Below, piece after piece: positions 24,666-36,082 of a stretch of 64,000 nt of DNA. Source of the DNA: Pseudomonas eucalypticola. Its GTDB lineage: Bacteria > Pseudomonadota > Gammaproteobacteria > Pseudomonadales > Pseudomonadaceae. Position 1 is the first letter of the stretch. The number at the start of each line of letters is the position of its first letter. Location of the stretch: positions 823,501 to 887,500 of the forward strand of contig NZ_CP056030.1 of the NCBI RefSeq assembly GCF_013374995.1, written 5' to 3'. Under the pieces are notes generated by a model. It saw only the letters and a list, made by a program, of their open reading frames with translations. It was not told the origin of the DNA and did no database searches. The position numbers and the translations under genes were made by a program.

Positions 24666-27602
24666 TCAGTCAGCATTCACCTGCATCTCAGTCACCACGC
24701 TACCGTCTTTCTGCGCATCACCTATGACCGTATCGATGAGAAACACCTTCTCGTCCGGCAACTGCCCCTTGTCCACCAGGAACGCCTTGATAGCCGCGGC
24801 CCGGGCTTGCCCCAGGGCGCGCAGCAATGGCTCGCTGCCAGCCCAGGACTTGATCACGGCGTCATGCAGGTTGGCTTCGCGCTGCTTCTTCTCCAACTGC
24901 TCCCATGCCACAGGCGGCTGCTGGTTGAGCTGGGTGCGGTAGATGGCCGGCAGCATGGGGGCTTTCTCGTCCTCGGGCACGGTGAGCAGGTTGGCGTTGG
25001 CCGGCACCTTGTCGCCGCGGCGTTGCAGGGTCTTGAAGTAGGTGCTCTGGTATTCCTGCTCAAGGCGTTGCTGGGCAACCAGCGGGCCATCACTGCTGAC
25101 CGCCGCCGCACCGGCCACCTCCAGGTGCAGGCCGGGGCGGCTCTTGAGGCCGGCGGCCAGCTTGAGCAGGTTGGCCTGGGCGCTGGGGCTCAGGTCGCTG
25201 GAACCCGGGGCGAAGGCGATGTTGCTCAGGTCGGCCGAGTCGCCGCCACTGACCAGGCTGCCGAGCAACTTGAAGGGCGCGGCCACCGCTTTGACCACCA
25301 GGTTGCGCAGGGTCTGCCAGACGATGGGCATCACGCTGAATTGCGGGTTGTTGAGGTCGCCGGTAATGGGCAGTTCGATGTTGATCTGGCCGTTGACGTC
25401 CTTGAGCAAGGCAATCGCCAGTTTCACCGGCAGGCTGACGGCGTCCGGGCTGTCGACTTTTTCGCCCAGTTCCAGTTGGTCGACCAGTACTTTGTTTTCG
25501 GCCTTGAGCTGGCCTTTGGTGATCACGTAGTGCAGTTCCAGGTTCATCCGGCCCTTGCGTATGCGGTAGCCGGCGAACTTGCCCGAGTAGGGCGTGAGGG
25601 TAGTGAGCTCAAGGCGGTTGAAGCGGGTGTCGATATCCAGGCTGGCCATGGGGTCGAACGGCGTCAGGGCGCCGGCGATGGTCACGGGTGCATAGCGGTC
25701 CACCTTGCCCTTGATGTCCACCTTGGCCGGTTTCTGCTGCTGGCTGTCGATGGTCCCGATGGTACCGGTGAGGTCCTGGATATTGGTGGCGAAATTCGGC
25801 TTGAGGCTGAAGTCGCCGAAATACGCCGAGCCGCCCTTGATGCTCACACCGCCCACATGGATGGCCATCGGCTTGCTGGCGGCCGCGGGCTTGGCGTTGG
25901 CCTGGGTCTGCGGGTTCTGTGCCTGGGGAATCAGCAGGTCATTGACGCTGGTGGTGCGGTCTTCGTTGATCATGAACCGTGCGTAAGGCTGGGTCAGGGT
26001 CACCTTGTCGATGCTCAGGCTGGCCCCATGCTCATAGTCCAGGCCGTCGAGCTGCAGGTTTTCCCACTTCACGAAGTCGCGGCCCTTGAGGGTGTCCAGG
26101 GTCTGCAATTGATCGACCTTGGCACTACCAGTGATGCTCAGGGTGAGCGGGTCGATGTTCTTCAGGTTCACCGCCAGGTCACTGCCCAGGCGCCCGCTGC
26201 GCAGTTCCAGGCGGATGAACGGGGTGATGTAGGCCTGAGCCACGCGCAGGTCGATGTCCTGGGTGTTGACCTTGAGCTTGGCCGTGACAGGCGCCAGGTT
26301 GACCTCGCCACTGGCGCTGATCTTGCCCTGTTTACCCAGGCCAGTATCGAGCTTGAGCGTGAAAGGCGACTGGTTGAGGCTGTCGAAGTTCTGCACGTCG
26401 ACGTTCAGCGGGCCCAGCTCGACTGCCACCGGTTCCTTCTGCATGCGGTCGGCCAGGTGTACCTGGTAGTCACGCAGCTGCACGTCCTTGAGCAGCACCT
26501 GCCACGGCTTGCTCGGTGCGCTGGGCACCGGCTGGGTTTCGGGCTTGGCATCGGCCGTGGCCGGGGCGGCCTTCTGCGGTGGCGGTGGCGGGGCTTTGGG
26601 TGTAGCAAACAGCTTCTGCCAGTCCAGTTGGCCATCGGCTTCGCGCGCGGCCCAGGTTTCCAGCTTGCTGCTGCGGATCTTGCCGACGGTGACCACTTGC
26701 TTGGCCAGGTCCACCGAGGTTTCGCTGACATCCAGGCGTTCGAGCTTGACCAGTGGCCGGCCATCCGGGGCATTCAGGGCAAAGGGTGCGACGCTGACCG
26801 AGGCATTGGTCAGGTTCAGCTGGGTGTCCTTGGACAGGTTCAGCGAGTAGTCGGTGCTCAGGTTGAGGATGCCGTCCTGCAGGGCCAACGGCAGGGCATC
26901 GCGCACATAGGGCCACCAGACCTTCATCTTGGCGTCGGTAACCTTCAACGAGCCTTCGGAGGTGATCGGTACCAGGCTGATGCGGCCTTTCCAGTCGATC
27001 TGCCCGCCGTCGGGGCCGGCGGCCACCATGGTCATGTCGGCGTTGTCTTCGGGCAGGGTGCTGAGGTTCTTCAGTTCCAGGTTCATCGAGTTGTAGAGGA
27101 ATTCGATGGGTTCGCTGGGGCGCACGTCCTTGAAGTGCAGATAGCCTTCGTTCAGCTTGATGCTGCCAATGCGTAGGGGGAACGGTTTGCTGGCGGGCTC
27201 GTCAGGTTTGGCCGGCGCGCTGGCCGGCAGCTTGAACAGTTGGGCCAGGTTGAGGCTGCCGTCTTTGTTGAAGAGCAGTTCGGTGCGCGGTTTGTCCAGC
27301 TCCACGGCTTCCAGGTGCAGGGCCTTGGTCCACAGGCTGTCGATCTGCAGGTTGGCGTACAGCCGTTCGAAGCCCACCTGCTCGATGCCCGGCTCGCCAA
27401 TGTGCAAGCCCCACACCGTCAACTCCAGGCTGAAGGGGTTGAACTCCAGCCGTTCCAGGTGGGCCGGCACGCTGGCGTACTTGGCCAGTTGCTGATTGGC
27501 GATGCGCAGGCCAACGCCCGGCAGAATCAGGAAGCCCAGCAGGCTGTAAAGCGCGATCAGGGTCAGCACGGCGGCGAGGGCGCGTAACAATCCTTTGGGC
27601 AT
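24666..27602 (-). CDS. Large envelope protein with DUF748 domains
   Basis: 978 residues. An N-terminal hydrophobic segment (about 7-29, ALAAVLTLIALYSLLGFLIL) anchors a long periplasmic part with AsmA-like DUF748 repeats such as FNPFSLELTVWGLHIGEPG and ITGDLNNPQFSVMPIVWQTL. A region near residue 800 (FAPGSSDLSPSAQANLLKLA) resembles an OmpA-type peptidoglycan-binding fold. AsmA-like proteins have been linked to outer-membrane lipid transport; that role is inferred, not shown here. It is transcribed toward the inverted-repeat element, which begins 41 bp beyond its stop. The long antisense frame is a composition artefact. Confidence 0.88.
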   Translation of the reverse strand: MPKGLLRALAAVLTLIALYSLLGFLILPGVGLRIANQQLAKYASVPAHLERLEFNPFSLELTVWGLHIGEPGIEQVGFERLYANLQIDSLWTKALHLEAVELDKPRTELLFNKDGSLNLAQLFKLPASAPAKPDEPASKPFPLRIGSIKLNEGYLHFKDVRPSEPIEFLYNSMNLELKNLSTLPEDNADMTMVAAGPDGGQIDWKGRISLVPITSEGSLKVTDAKMKVWWPYVRDALPLALQDGILNLSTDYSLNLSKDTQLNLTNASVSVAPFALNAPDGRPLVKLERLDVSETSVDLAKQVVTVGKIRSSKLETWAAREADGQLDWQKLFATPKAPPPPPQKAAPATADAKPETQPVPSAPSKPWQVLLKDVQLRDYQVHLADRMQKEPVAVELGPLNVDVQNFDSLNQSPFTLKLDTGLGKQGKISASGEVNLAPVTAKLKVNTQDIDLRVAQAYITPFIRLELRSGRLGSDLAVNLKNIDPLTLSITGSAKVDQLQTLDTLKGRDFVKWENLQLDGLDYEHGASLSIDKVTLTQPYARFMINEDRTTSVNDLLIPQAQNPQTQANAKPAAASKPMAIHVGGVSIKGGSAYFGDFSLKPNFATNIQDLTGTIGTIDSQQQKPAKVDIKGKVDRYAPVTIAGALTPFDPMASLDIDTRFNRLELTTLTPYSGKFAGYRIRKGRMNLELHYVITKGQLKAENKVLVDQLELGEKVDSPDAVSLPVKLAIALLKDVNGQINIELPITGDLNNPQFSVMPIVWQTLRNLVVKAVAAPFKLLGSLVSGGDSADLSNIAFAPGSSDLSPSAQANLLKLAAGLKSRPGLHLEVAGAAAVSSDGPLVAQQRLEQEYQSTYFKTLQRRGDKVPANANLLTVPEDEKAPMLPAIYRTQLNQQPPVAWEQLEKKQREANLHDAVIKSWAGSEPLLRALGQARAAAIKAFLVDKGQLPDEKVFLIDTVIGDAQKDGSVVTEMQVNAD

Positions 27603-27729
27603 GTGAGGCGTCTACTGCGTGGAATGGGAGTGCTTGGAGTATGGCACGCCAATCTGGTTCCGAAGACATGTCCGTATTGTGTGTACGAATTTTCTAAACC
27701 GTTACGCAGTATTTGCTTTTACAGCTGTT

Positions 27730-28746
27730 TCACAGCTGCAACACCAGGGTCTTGAGTGGTGGCTGACCGTCCTGGGAGGGAAAGTCGGCCGCCGGGGTGA
27801 TGACCTGCCAATCGCGTACCGGGCGCCCGGCTTTCTCGGCGCAGCGCAGCACTTGTTCACGCCAGTCGTCCAATGCCACTTTCGCCAGGTTGTTGCAGCA
27901 GATCAGCACGCCATCGTCGGCCGTGGCCAACAGGGCGGGTTTGAGCAGGCTCTGGTAGTCGCGCAGCAGGTCGACGGTGCCGAAAGCACTCTTGGCCCAG
28001 GCGGGTGGGTCGAGGAATACCAGGTCGAACTGGCGCTGCTCCAGCCGCGCATAGCTGGGCAATTTCTGCCCGCGGCGCTGGCTGATCGGCAAGCCGGCCA
28101 ATTGGCGGATAGCGGGGAAGTAATCCGACTGCACAAAGCCCATGGCCGGCAGGTGTGGGTTGAGCGCGCCGTTCTCCTTGCCTACTGCCAGGTTGCCCTC
28201 GGCGAAGTCCAGGTTCACTACTTCGCGGGCCCCGCCGGCCGCGGCGCTCAGGCCCACGCCACAGGTGTAGGCGAACAGGTTGAGCACGCTTTTGCCCTGG
28301 CTGTTGGCTTTGACCCAACCGCGGGCGTTGCGCAGGTCCAGGAACAGCAGCGGGTCCTGCCCGGCATGACGGCCGCGCACCCGGTAGTTCAGGCCCCATT
28401 CGTGGCCCACCAGGTCCACCAGGGCGGCTTCGTCGGCCTGGTAGACGGTGTCCTGGCGGTCGATGCGCGAGTTGCCCCGGGAGCGGTCGTTGTAGACCAG
28501 CAGCAGGTCCTGCCCCAATTCACGGTTGATGGCCTCATGAAGGGCCAGCAGGTCGTCGCGTTCCAACGGTTGGTGGAAGCTTTGTACCATCAGCTGCGGG
28601 CCGTAGCGGTCCACGGTGAGGCCACCGGCGCCCTCCTGGCTGCCGTGAAACAGGCGGTAGCAGTCGGTGGCTTCGGCGTGTAGCTGGGGCAGGAGGTCTT
28701 TGCGGGAGTCGAGAGCGGCGCGCAGCGCCTTGTTCACAGTGGACAT
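27730..28746 (-). CDS. Class I SAM-dependent rRNA methyltransferase (RlmI-like)
   Basis: 338 residues. An N-terminal region (CYRLFHGSQEGAGGLTVDRYG) is typical of RlmI/RlmK-type 23S rRNA cytosine/guanine methyltransferases. The Rossmann domain includes VLNLFAYTCGVGLSAAAGG (SAM-binding) and the catalytic-type motif FLDPPAWAKS. The classical N-terminal PUA domain of RlmI is not obvious, so the exact target base cannot be assigned. It is monocistronic in appearance, with 112-127 bp gaps on both sides. Confidence 0.85.
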   Translation of the reverse strand: MSTVNKALRAALDSRKDLLPQLHAEATDCYRLFHGSQEGAGGLTVDRYGPQLMVQSFHQPLERDDLLALHEAINRELGQDLLLVYNDRSRGNSRIDRQDTVYQADEAALVDLVGHEWGLNYRVRGRHAGQDPLLFLDLRNARGWVKANSQGKSVLNLFAYTCGVGLSAAAGGAREVVNLDFAEGNLAVGKENGALNPHLPAMGFVQSDYFPAIRQLAGLPISQRRGQKLPSYARLEQRQFDLVFLDPPAWAKSAFGTVDLLRDYQSLLKPALLATADDGVLICCNNLAKVALDDWREQVLRCAEKAGRPVRDWQVITPAADFPSQDGQPPLKTLVLQL

Positions 28747-28858
28747 GCGCTGTACGCCTTGAAGAAAGATCTGCCAGTTTAATCGTTGTGGGCTGTGGGG
28801 TGAACCTGATATTCCCTGTGGGACCGGGCGGAGCTCGGGAAACAGTCAATACGCCGTG

Positions 28859-29728
28859 TCAGGCCATCCCCATGCGCCGTCGCGCCCGGTGCGCGGAACC
28901 ATCGCGCACCGCCCAGCGCAGGATCGGTGCGGTACCGCCGATGCCGCCGCGCACGAGCCGGCGCTTCAGATCCCCCTGGGGCAGTTCCAGCATGTCGCTC
29001 GCCCAATCCGGTAACAGGTCTACCCCGGCCTGCATCATCAATGCCCCGAACGGCTTGGCCAGGCGGCTGGGCGCAGGCGCGTCGAGCAGCAACCGAATGA
29101 CCTCGCGGCTGCGGTGGTCGCACACCAGTTGCGGGCGAATGCCTTCCAGGTAATCGGCGATTTGCTGCCGGGACGCGGGTACATCGCGTGCGCCCAGCCG
29201 CTCGGCCACCAGGGCAATCTCGGCGTAGTAGCGGTCCTGGTCGGCCAATGACAGGTGCGGGTTACGGTAGCGCAAATGCGCGGCGAGAAAGTGGCTGACC
29301 TCGGCTACATGCACCCAGGTCAGCAGGTCCGGGTCACTGGCCGCATAGGCGCGGCCATCTTCGGCATGGCCCACCACCTGCAGGTGGATGGTGCGTACCT
29401 TGTCGATCAGCCAGTTGGCGTCGCCGGTGGCGCCGAACGTAGTGCCGGAGATGAACTGCCCGGTGCGCCGCAGCCGGCCCAGCATGTCGGTGCGAAAGTT
29501 GGAGTGGTCCCACACCCCGGCGAGGGCCAGGGGGTGCAGGGCCTGGAGCATCAGTGCGGCAATGCCGCCCACCAGCATGCTGGTGAAGTCGGCATGCACC
29601 TGCCAGCACACCGCCTGGGGGCCGAACAGGCCCGGGTCGCCCCGCGGGTTTTCCAGGTCCAGCTTGCCCAGGGACAGGCCGGTGAGGCTCAACACTTGTT
29701 TCTCGATACGGCGGCGAATGAATTCCAT
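28859..29728 (-). CDS. DUF2236 / MpaB-family oxygenase-like protein
   Basis: 289 residues matching the MpaB/latex-clearing-protein superfamily (DUF2236), a helical heme-type fold. Family-like stretches include HADFTSMLVGGIAALMLQALHP (20 of these define the N-terminal helix), RTIHLQVVGHA and WVHVAEVSHFL, which supply conserved His residues. The substrate is unknown. It starts 19 bp after acs on the same strand with no terminator between, so it may be co-transcribed with acs. No signal peptide is seen. Confidence 0.8.
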   Translation of the reverse strand: MEFIRRRIEKQVLSLTGLSLGKLDLENPRGDPGLFGPQAVCWQVHADFTSMLVGGIAALMLQALHPLALAGVWDHSNFRTDMLGRLRRTGQFISGTTFGATGDANWLIDKVRTIHLQVVGHAEDGRAYAASDPDLLTWVHVAEVSHFLAAHLRYRNPHLSLADQDRYYAEIALVAERLGARDVPASRQQIADYLEGIRPQLVCDHRSREVIRLLLDAPAPSRLAKPFGALMMQAGVDLLPDWASDMLELPQGDLKRRLVRGGIGGTAPILRWAVRDGSAHRARRRMGMA

Positions 29729-29747
29729 GGGCAGTCGGGGTCTGGGC

Positions 29748-31685
<1,938 letters not shown>

Positions 31686-31752
31686 GGCGGTGTTCCTTGT
31701 TCTGCTAGGTCACCCCTCAAGCTTAGCCCTGCTGAGCGCTGCAGGTGCTGGC

Positions 31753-31781
31753 AAAAAAAATCCCCTCACAGGGAGGGGATT
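31753..31781 (-). terminator. Intrinsic terminator of pgi
   Basis: Read on the minus strand, AATCCCCTC and GAGGGGATT form a 9-bp stem followed by eight Ts (31753-31760 as As on the plus strand). It stands 17 bp past the pgi stop and before acs. Confidence 0.93.
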
Positions 31782-31797
31782 GTTTTTCAGGCTGGAC

Positions 31798-33462
31798 TCA
31801 ACCGCGGTGGCGACCGCGGAAGTAGTTGATCAGGCCCTGGGTAGACGCGTCTTCGGCCGGCTCTTCGATGCCGCCGGTCAGGCGCTGGTACACGCCCTTG
31901 CCCAGTTCCTTGCCCAGCTCCACGCCCCATTGGTCGAAGGCGTTGATGCCCCACAGCACGCTCTGCACGAACACCTTGTGCTCGTACATGGCCACCAGGG
32001 CGCCCAGGCGGCGCGGGCTGATGCGCTCCACCACCAGGGTGTTGCTCGGGCGGTTGCCCGGGATGACCTTGTGCGGCGCCAGTTTCTGCACCTCGGCCTC
32101 GGACATGCCTTTTTCGCGCAGCTCGGCCTCGGCTTCGGCGCGGGTCTTGCCCAGCATCAGCGCCTGGCTCTGGGACAGGCAGTTGGCGAACAGCCACTGG
32201 TGGTGGTCCGACACCGGGTTGAAGCTGACTACCGGCACGATGAAGTCGGCCGGGATCAGTTGGGTGCCCTGGTGCAGCAGCTGGTGGTAGGCGTGCTGGC
32301 CGTTGCAACCCACGCCACCCCAGATGACCGGGCCGGTGTCGGTGGTGACCGGCGAGCCGTCCTGGCGCACGCTCTTGCCATTGGACTCCATGTCCAGTTG
32401 CTGCAGGTGCTTGGTGATGTTGCGCAGGTAGTGGTCGTACGGCAGGATCGCATGGGACTGCGAACCCCAGAAGTTGCCGTACCATACGCCCAGCAAGGCC
32501 AGCAGCACGGGCATGTTCTGTTCGAACGGCGCGGTCTGGAAATGCTGGTCCATGGTGTAGGCACCGGACAGCAGTTCCTTGAAGTTGGCGGTGCCGATGG
32601 CCAGGGCGATCGGCAGGCCGATGGCGGACCACAGCGAATAACGCCCACCTACCCAGTCCCACATCGGGAAGATGTTCTCTTCACGGATACCGAACGCCAC
32701 GGCCGCGGCGTTGTTGCTCGACACGGCGATGAAGTGGCGGTGCAGCTCGGCTTCCGTGCCGCCCTGGGCGAGGTACCAGCCGCGGGCGGCCTGGGCGTTC
32801 TTCAAGGTTTCCAGGGTGCTGAACGACTTCGACGAGACGATGAACAGCGTGGTCTCGGCGCGCAGTTTGGTGGTCAGCTCGTGGAACTCGCTACCGTCGA
32901 TGTTGGCCAGGTAGTGGCAGCGCACGCCTTTCTGGGCGTAAGGCAGCAGGGCTTCGGAGACCAGCTCAGGGCCGAGGAACGAGCCACCGATACCGATGTT
33001 CACCACGTCGGTGATGGGCTTCTCGGTGTAGCCGCGCCACAGGCCGTCGTGGATGCGCCCCACCAGTTCGGTGATCTGGTTCAGCACCTTGTGTACTTCC
33101 GGCATGATGTTGCTGCCGTTGACGTTCAGCTTGTCGCCCACCGGGCGGCGCAGGGCGGTGTGCAACGCCGGGCGGCCTTCGGAGGAGTTGAGCAGTTCGC
33201 CGGCGAACATCGACTTGATGGCGCCTTGCAGGTCAACTTCATTGGCCAGTTTGACCAGCAATTCGCGGGTCTCGGTGGTGATCAGGTTTTTCGAGTAGTC
33301 GAGGAACAGGCCGCAACCGCTCAGGGAAAATTGATGGAAGCGCTGTGGGTCGGCTGCGAAAGCCTCGCGCATGCTGAAATCCTGCATGGCCTGGCGGTGC
33401 TGGGTAAGCGCCTGCCAGGCGGGCAGAGCGGTAACGTCGTGGGGGGTGCGGTAATACGCCAT
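31798..33462 (-). CDS. pgi: Glucose-6-phosphate isomerase
   Basis: Interconverts glucose-6-phosphate and fructose-6-phosphate. 554 residues from ATG at 33462 ([16 protein letters not shown]), with AAGGAAA upstream; the frame stays open to 33579, but those codons run into a REP-like palindrome. SIS-domain signatures [11 protein letters not shown] and the C-terminal catalytic Lys region [11 protein letters not shown] are present, with HxxxP loop GNRPSNT. It is upstream of acs, separated by a terminator. Confidence 0.97.
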   Translation of the reverse strand: MAYYRTPHDVTALPAWQALTQHRQAMQDFSMREAFAADPQRFHQFSLSGCGLFLDYSKNLITTETRELLVKLANEVDLQGAIKSMFAGELLNSSEGRPALHTALRRPVGDKLNVNGSNIMPEVHKVLNQITELVGRIHDGLWRGYTEKPITDVVNIGIGGSFLGPELVSEALLPYAQKGVRCHYLANIDGSEFHELTTKLRAETTLFIVSSKSFSTLETLKNAQAARGWYLAQGGTEAELHRHFIAVSSNNAAAVAFGIREENIFPMWDWVGGRYSLWSAIGLPIALAIGTANFKELLSGAYTMDQHFQTAPFEQNMPVLLALLGVWYGNFWGSQSHAILPYDHYLRNITKHLQQLDMESNGKSVRQDGSPVTTDTGPVIWGGVGCNGQHAYHQLLHQGTQLIPADFIVPVVSFNPVSDHHQWLFANCLSQSQALMLGKTRAEAEAELREKGMSEAEVQKLAPHKVIPGNRPSNTLVVERISPRRLGALVAMYEHKVFVQSVLWGINAFDQWGVELGKELGKGVYQRLTGGIEEPAEDASTQGLINYFRGRHRG

Positions 33463-33537
33463 CGCTGCGGGTTTCCTTGTACTTGAACAGCCTTTGGACA
33501 CGGTCGGATCCCGGCCAGTTGCATGAATGTTGCAACC

Positions 33538-33606
33538 TGTGGGAGCTGGCTTGCCAGCGAGCTTTCGGGGCGCTGACAAAGCGCGCTGGCAAGCCAGCTG
33601 CCACAG
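33538..33606. repeat. REP-like palindrome between panC and pgi
   Basis: The arm starting CTGTGGGAGCTGGCTTGCCA (33538-33559) and its inverted partner ending TGGCAAGCCAGCTGCCACAG (33584-33606) match almost perfectly around a 24-bp centre. It is of the extragenic palindrome type common in P. putida. It occupies most of the 216-bp panC-pgi gap. Confidence 0.85.
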
Positions 33607-33678
33607 TAACCCTCTATCGCCCTTCTGTCTGCGCGCTGCCCGGTACTTTTTCAGGCGCCGGGCTTTGCAGGATAGCAG

Positions 33679-34533
33679 TCAGGCGTCGAGGTTCAGGTGC
33701 AGATTGTCGATCAGCCGCGTGGTGCCCAGGTAGGCGGCGGCGATGATCACCAGGTCGCGGTCTTCGGTGGTGGCGGGGCGCAGGTTGATGCCGTGGCGCA
33801 CTTCGAAGTAGTCAGGCTTGAAACCTGCTGCTTCGATCTGTGCGCGGGCCTCGGCCAGCAGGCGTTCGTAATCACGCTCACCGCCGGTGATGGCCTGGGC
33901 CACGTGCTGCAGGGCGCGGTACAGCACGGGCGCGGCGTTGCGCTGTTCGGCGGTGAGGTAGCCATTGCGCGACGACAGCGCCAGGCCGTCCTCGGCGCGT
34001 ACCGTGGGTTCGCCGATGATCTGGATGGGCATGTTCAGGTCGCGCACCAGGGCGCGGATCACCGCCAGCTGCTGGTAGTCTTTCTGGCCGAACACGGCCA
34101 GGTCCGGCTGGACCATGTTGAACAGCTTGCTGACCACCGTGGCCACGCCTTCGAAATGCCCGGGGCGGCTGGCGCCACACAGGCCTTCGGACAGGTGCGG
34201 AACGCTGACGCGGGTTTGCACGGCCATGCCGTCGGGGTACATCTCTTGCACGGTGGGGGCGAACAGCAGGTGGCAGCCCGCCTGGATCAGCCGCTCCTGG
34301 TCGGCGGCCAGGGTGCGCGGGTATTTGTCCAGGTCTTCGCTGGGGCCAAACTGCAGCGGGTTGACGAAGATACTCGCCACCACGAAGTCGACGCGCTGGG
34401 CGGCCTTGGTGACCAGGGCGGCGTGGCCGCTGTGCAGGTTGCCCATGGTCGGCACGAAGCCGATACGCTTGCCTTCGCTGCGGGCGCGAGCCACGGCAGC
34501 GCGCAACTCCTTGACGTTTTTTACGGTGTTCAT
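33679..34533 (-). CDS. panC: Pantothenate synthetase
   Basis: Joins pantoate and beta-alanine with ATP. 284 residues with [15 protein letters not shown] (adenylate site), [15 protein letters not shown] and [10 protein letters not shown]. The ATG at 34533 overlaps the panB stop (ATGA), so panB-panC is translationally coupled. panD, the beta-alanine-forming decarboxylase that I remember following panC in PAO1, is absent here. Confidence 0.97.
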   Translation of the reverse strand: MNTVKNVKELRAAVARARSEGKRIGFVPTMGNLHSGHAALVTKAAQRVDFVVASIFVNPLQFGPSEDLDKYPRTLAADQERLIQAGCHLLFAPTVQEMYPDGMAVQTRVSVPHLSEGLCGASRPGHFEGVATVVSKLFNMVQPDLAVFGQKDYQQLAVIRALVRDLNMPIQIIGEPTVRAEDGLALSSRNGYLTAEQRNAAPVLYRALQHVAQAITGGERDYERLLAEARAQIEAAGFKPDYFEVRHGINLRPATTEDRDLVIIAAAYLGTTRLIDNLHLNLDA

Positions 34534-35330
34534 GCACTAAATCCGTGTTCGGGACCGGGGAAACTGACGTCTTTGACGCCTTTTACATAGGCTTGCAGTG
34601 CGCCTTGGATATCGGGCTGGCCGGCCAGGAAGTTCTTCACGAACTTGGCCGTGCGGCCTGTCAGCGACAGCCCGAGCATGTCGTGCAACACCAGCACCTG
34701 ACCGTCAACGCCGGCACCGGCGCCGATGCCGATGACCGGGATCTTCACCGCCTGGGTGATTTCGCTGGCCAGCTCGCTGGGGACGCACTCCAGCAGGATC
34801 ATGGCGGCACCCGCCTGTTCCAGGGCAATGGCATCGGCACGCATCTGCCGGGCCTGGGCTTCCTGGCGGCCTTGCACTTTATAGCCACCCAGCACGTTGA
34901 CGGTCTGGGGCGTCAACCCCATGTGCACGCACACCGGCACGCCGCGCTCGGCGAGCATGCGGATGGAGTCGGCCAGCCAGGCCGCGCCCTCGACCTTGAC
35001 CATGTGGGCGCCGGCCTGCATCAGTTGTGCGCTGTTGGCGAACGTCTGTTCCAGGGTGGCGCAGGCCATGAACGGCAAGTCCGCCATGATCAGCGCGCCC
35101 TTGTTGCCGCGTTTCACGCTGGCCACGTGGTAGGCCATGTCGGCGTTGGTGACGGGCAGTGTGCTGTCATGGCCCTGCAGGACCATGCCCAGCGAGTCGC
35201 CGATCAGCAGGATTTCCACACCCGCCTGGCTGGCCTCATGGGCGAACGTTGCGTCATAGCAGGTCAGCATGGCGATTTTCTCACCCTTGAGCTTGAGGCT
35301 CTGCAGGGTGGTCAGGGTGATTTGTGGCAT
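34530..35330 (-). CDS. panB: 3-methyl-2-oxobutanoate hydroxymethyltransferase
   Basis: First step of pantothenate synthesis, adding a hydroxymethyl group from methylene-THF to ketoisovalerate. 266 residues from ATG 35330 ([18 protein letters not shown]); the frame extends to 35423 without conserved sequence. The metal and substrate loops [15 protein letters not shown] and [12 protein letters not shown] are present. It overlaps panC by 4 nt. Confidence 0.97.
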   Translation of the reverse strand: MPQITLTTLQSLKLKGEKIAMLTCYDATFAHEASQAGVEILLIGDSLGMVLQGHDSTLPVTNADMAYHVASVKRGNKGALIMADLPFMACATLEQTFANSAQLMQAGAHMVKVEGAAWLADSIRMLAERGVPVCVHMGLTPQTVNVLGGYKVQGRQEAQARQMRADAIALEQAGAAMILLECVPSELASEITQAVKIPVIGIGAGAGVDGQVLVLHDMLGLSLTGRTAKFVKNFLAGQPDIQGALQAYVKGVKDVSFPGPEHGFSA

Positions 35331-35509
35331 CAAAAGTGTCCTCAGTCGGGCGCCGTGATTACTGCTGTCAGTAAGCGGTTCAAACACAACATCATCTAAG
35401 CGTGATGTTTTGGAAACGGCCACACAGCGGCCGCTCCGCGCCGTTTTGCTGCGTTAGTGAGCAACGGGATGCCTATAGTCGTGAGGAGGGGGCGGGAAGT
35501 CAATTGGAT

Positions 35510-35550
35510 GTGTTACGGGGGTGTTACTGGGTGGGGCGAACGGGTGTTAC
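35510..35550 (+). repeat. Three direct GTGTTAC repeats upstream of panB
   Basis: GTGTTAC occurs at 35510, 35521 and 35544 (spacings 11 and 23 bp, about one and two helical turns), each followed by a G-rich stretch, in the 269-bp gap between panB and folK. TGTTAC is also the half-site seen at the CbrB sites near crcZ, but no inverted GTAACA partner follows. The function is unknown. Confidence 0.5.
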
Positions 35551-35556
35551 CGGGGG

Positions 35557-35580
35557 GCTGCATGCGCCAGGGCATGCAGC
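35557..35580. terminator. Palindrome downstream of folK
   Basis: GCTGCATGC (35557-35565) pairs with GCATGCAGC (35572-35580) around GCCAGG, 19 bp beyond the folK stop (minus strand). No T-run follows, so it is a weak or Rho-assisted terminator candidate. Confidence 0.5.
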
Positions 35581-35599
35581 GGTCAGCCCCGATGGAGCC

Positions 35600-36079
35600 T
35601 CACGCCAACCGCTCCAGCCCCTCGAACGGACAGGCCGCCAGGAGATCGACCAGCAAGCGCCCATCTGCCAGCCGCAAGCCAGGCGGCGCCACCTCGGCCA
35701 GCGGGTACAACACGAAAGCCCGCGCCTGCATATGGTAATGCGGCACCTTTAGCCGAGGCTCATCGATGACGCGGTCGCCGAACAGCAGAACGTCGAGGTC
35801 CAGCGTGCGTGGCCCCCAGCGCTCGGCCCGCACACGCCCTTGTTCATTTTCGATGGCCTGCAGGGCGTCGAGCAACGCCAACGGCGCCAGTTCGGTTTCC
35901 AGGCGCGCTACCGCATTGGTGTAGCGCGGCTGGCCGGGTGACAGCGACTCACTGCTGTACAGCGACGACACCTGCAAGCCCTGGCTCGATGGCAACTGCG
36001 CCAGCGCTTGGATGGCCTGGCGCAGTTGCTCGGCGGGTTCGGCCAGGTTGCTGCCCAGACCGATGTACACGACTTCCAT
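35600..36079 (-). CDS. folK: 6-hydroxymethyl-dihydropterin pyrophosphokinase
   Basis: Makes the pyrophosphorylated pterin used by FolP. 159 residues, starting MEVVYIGLGSNLAEP; the HPPK signature RWGPRTLDLDVLLFG is complete. It begins 3 bp after pcnB, so the pair is probably one transcript, as in E. coli. Confidence 0.97.
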   Translation of the reverse strand: MEVVYIGLGSNLAEPAEQLRQAIQALAQLPSSQGLQVSSLYSSESLSPGQPRYTNAVARLETELAPLALLDALQAIENEQGRVRAERWGPRTLDLDVLLFGDRVIDEPRLKVPHYHMQARAFVLYPLAEVAPPGLRLADGRLLVDLLAACPFEGLERLA

Positions 36080-36082
36080 CGC

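Noticed and set aside
24418..24942. 174-codon frame running out of the inverted-repeat element
   Set aside because: It crosses from repeat DNA into the 3' end of an opposite-strand gene; typical junk translation of the repeat arm.
24654..27176. 840-codon open frame antisense to the DUF748 gene
   Set aside because: Shadow of a real conserved gene; composition-driven and without recognisable motifs.
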